Under the pieces are notes generated by a model. It worked only from the letters and a program-made list of their open reading frames with translations, was not told the DNA's origin and ran no database searches. A stretch of 64,000 bases of DNA from Clusia tigrina (Eukaryota; Arthropoda; Insecta; Diptera; Clusiidae). The stretch is taken from the NCBI GenBank assembly GCA_920105625.2, contig OV050030.1:178699315-178763314 (forward strand), read 5' to 3'. This document shows, in pieces, positions 61,979 to 64,000 of the stretch (position 1 is its first letter; each line of letters begins with the position of its first letter). Both the position numbers and the translations under genes were made by a program.

Positions 61979-64000
61979 ATGTTCTAAAAATATGTCACTG
62001 GAATGCTAACGGTATTAACCAACACAAAATTGAATTAAAAAATTTTCTAGACAGTAACAGCATAGACATCATGCTTATCTCAGAAACACATTTAACTGTA
62101 AAATATAACTTGAAACTAGCAGGCTATAATTTTTACTCAACAAACCACCCACAAGGAAAAGGTTATGGTGGTACGGGAATTCTAATTAAGTCTCGATTAA
62201 AGCATTACTTTCTGGAATCCTATGCAAAAAAAACATCCATTCTACTTCCATATCTTTACAGTGTTGGGGTGAGCCAATAGTAATTTCATCAGTCTATTGT
62301 CCTCCTAGGTTTCCTATTTCCACAACCGATTTTGTTTGTTTCTTTAAATCGCTCGGTAACAAATTTCTCTCTTCCGGAGACTTCAATTCTAAACATACCT
62401 ACTGGGGCTCACGGTTAATCAACCCTAAAGGGAAGCAATTGTTTAATGCACTGATAGACTCTCGGATTGGTCTAGACTTTGTATCATCTGGAAAACCTAC
62501 ATACTGGCCAACTGATCAAAGAAAAATTCCCGATCTTATTGACTTTGGCATAACTAAAAATATTAAGGTGTTTCTTGGAAACCGAGCCCTGTTTCGACTT
62601 ATCATCCGATCACTCACCGGTGATAATATATTTAAAAAAAAGACCAGAGTTCATTGAAAAAACAATAAAATTGACCTCCAACACAAACTGGCTCAAATAT
62701 CGCAAATATATTAGTACCCACGTGTGCGTTAAAACAAAACTTAAGAGTGGAGAGGACATTGAATCAGCGACGTAGGCTCTTGGTTCAATAATAAAAGCAG
62801 CTGCTATTAGTGCCACGCCCGCACAAAACTCAACTAAAACTAACGCGAGACACACTACGTCACACTATGTGGAATGCCTCGTTAGAGAAAAGAGGAGATT
62901 AAGGCGTGAATGGCAAAAATACAGATCTCCAGCACTAAGAGTAAAATTAAAGTCATTACAAAATCAGCTGAAAAACACTCTACGGGAGGAAAAGGAAGAA
63001 AACCTTAATAAGTACCTTGAAGATTTGGCTCCTCTCAAAGTCACCAATTACTCACTCTGGAGAGCGACAAGAATGGTTAAAACACCAAAGGATAGTGAAT
63101 CGCCTCTAAGACAAAGCGATGGAACTTGGGCAAAAACAGAAGAAGAAAAAGGCAACTTCTTTGCAGCCCAACTGAGGTCAGTATATCAACCTAACCCGCC
63201 GACCTGCAACAACACTAGCATACAGAACTTTTCAATTACGAAGTCAGCAGTACCAATTCATTTCAAACCAAAGGAAGTTATACGCCTATGTACAACGAGT
63301 CTAAACCCAAAAAAGGCACCTGGTTGTGACCTAATTACCAATAAAATGGTAAGTGAATTGCCGCAAATAGCTCTAATACATCTCACACACATTTTTAACG
63401 CAATACTCCGTCTGGGCTACTTCCCTACAACATGGAAAACATCGGAAATGATAATGATTCCAAAACCCGGAAAAGACCCTACTCAGGTATCTTCTTATCG
63501 GCCCATAAGTCTCCTGCCAACGCTCTCAAAAATGCTTGAACGCTTATTGCTGGAAAAATTAGCACCAAAGCTCGATTTAATCATTCCTCACCACCAATGT
63601 GGTTTCCGCAAACATCATGGAACTATTGAGCAGGGTTAAATATAAAGAATTTGTAACGCCAAACTTTGAAATTATGGCTGGAGTATCACAAGGTAGTGTG
63701 CTTGGACCTATGTTTTACACTCTGTACACTTCCGATCTGCCAACGGATAAAAACCTCGTTACCTCAACTTTCGCGGACGACACAGCTATCCTGAGCTCTC
63801 ACCTAAATCCACGGATAGCCTCCCGGGATTTAGAGGAACACCTTAAAAAATTAGAAAGTTGGCTAGCAGATTGGCGCATCAAAGTAAATGAGCAAAAAAG
63901 TGTACTTGTGACATTTACTCTTAAGCCCAGTTCTTGTCCGGCAGTGTCCTTAAATGGCATTGTAATCCGGCAAGCAGCAGAGCTTAAATACTTAGGAGTG
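61975..64000 (+). pseudogene. Jockey-clade ORF2 (endonuclease-RT), broken and cut by the window end
   Basis: Endonuclease: ICHWNANGINQHKIEL, LISETHLT, GYGGTGILI, a frameshift near 62270, SSGDFNSKHTYWGS (about 62370), DLIDFG and SSDHSPVIIYL (about 62605) in another frame. RT: from 62869 SLNPKKAPGCDLITNKM, YFPTTWKTSEMIMIPKPGKD, SYRPISLLPTLSKMLERL, ending at HGTIEQG (63639). An internal deletion joins this to GVSQGSVLGPMFYTLYTSDL and TFADDTAILS (about 63770) in another frame. The FADD catalytic box is kept. The end of ORF2 and the tail are outside the window. Confidence 0.88.

Overview
The window reads as dipteran-type heterochromatin or intergenic DNA, most likely from a true fly such as a tephritid fruit fly; the species is inference. 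The reasons are the mix of element families (gypsy-group elements with env, BEL/Pao with env, R1-clade and Jockey-clade non-LTR elements, a mariner-like element, a Helitron) and the long (AT)n microsatellites. I see no host protein-coding gene, tRNA, rRNA or CRISPR array. Almost every base can be assigned to a transposable element, an element fragment or a simple repeat, and the main structure is nesting.

Layout. 1-3136: 3' part of a Ty3/Gypsy element of CsRn1-like type with a long open pol frame. 3137-32883: a mirror-image block. On both outer sides it has (AT)n, an internally deleted mariner-like element and (AT)n again. Inside lie six defective copies of one gypsy-group (errantivirus-like) element: A, B and truncated C on the plus strand (4387-16857), then C', B' and A' on the minus strand (16858-31381). 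Plus and minus copies meet at about 16858 at a chimeric RT/env junction. 32884-36398: a Helitron with both termini, inserted in the (AT)n. 36600-39462: an R1-clade non-LTR pseudogene. 39849-42206 and 51173-52076: the two halves of a second R1-clade element, split inside its endonuclease by a complete BEL/Pao element with env (42207-51172; two 620-bp LTRs and the 5-bp target duplication GACCT).

52077-59328 is a mosaic of LTR-element pieces: an LTR end with a lysine-type primer site and two internal minisatellites; two copies of the 5' end of an unclassified LTR family (LTRs 53043-53549 and 57210-57772); the env tail and LTR of a second gypsy-group element; a minus-strand BEL/Pao gag zinc-knuckle fragment; a gypsy-group gag fragment; and a small LINE-tail insertion with a 15-bp target duplication. 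59329-60474 is a gag-like coiled-coil frame. 60458-64000 is a broken Jockey-clade LINE running off the window.

The elements do not form a host pathway. What they share is insertion history: the AT microsatellite received the mariner, gypsy-group and Helitron insertions. The six gypsy-group copies share the same lesions, so they multiplied as DNA or were copied in trans and not by their own enzymes. The least ordinary feature is the roughly 28-kb imperfect inverted repeat with an asymmetric centre. It is either a real inverted duplication or an assembly artefact, and the choice can be tested with long reads.
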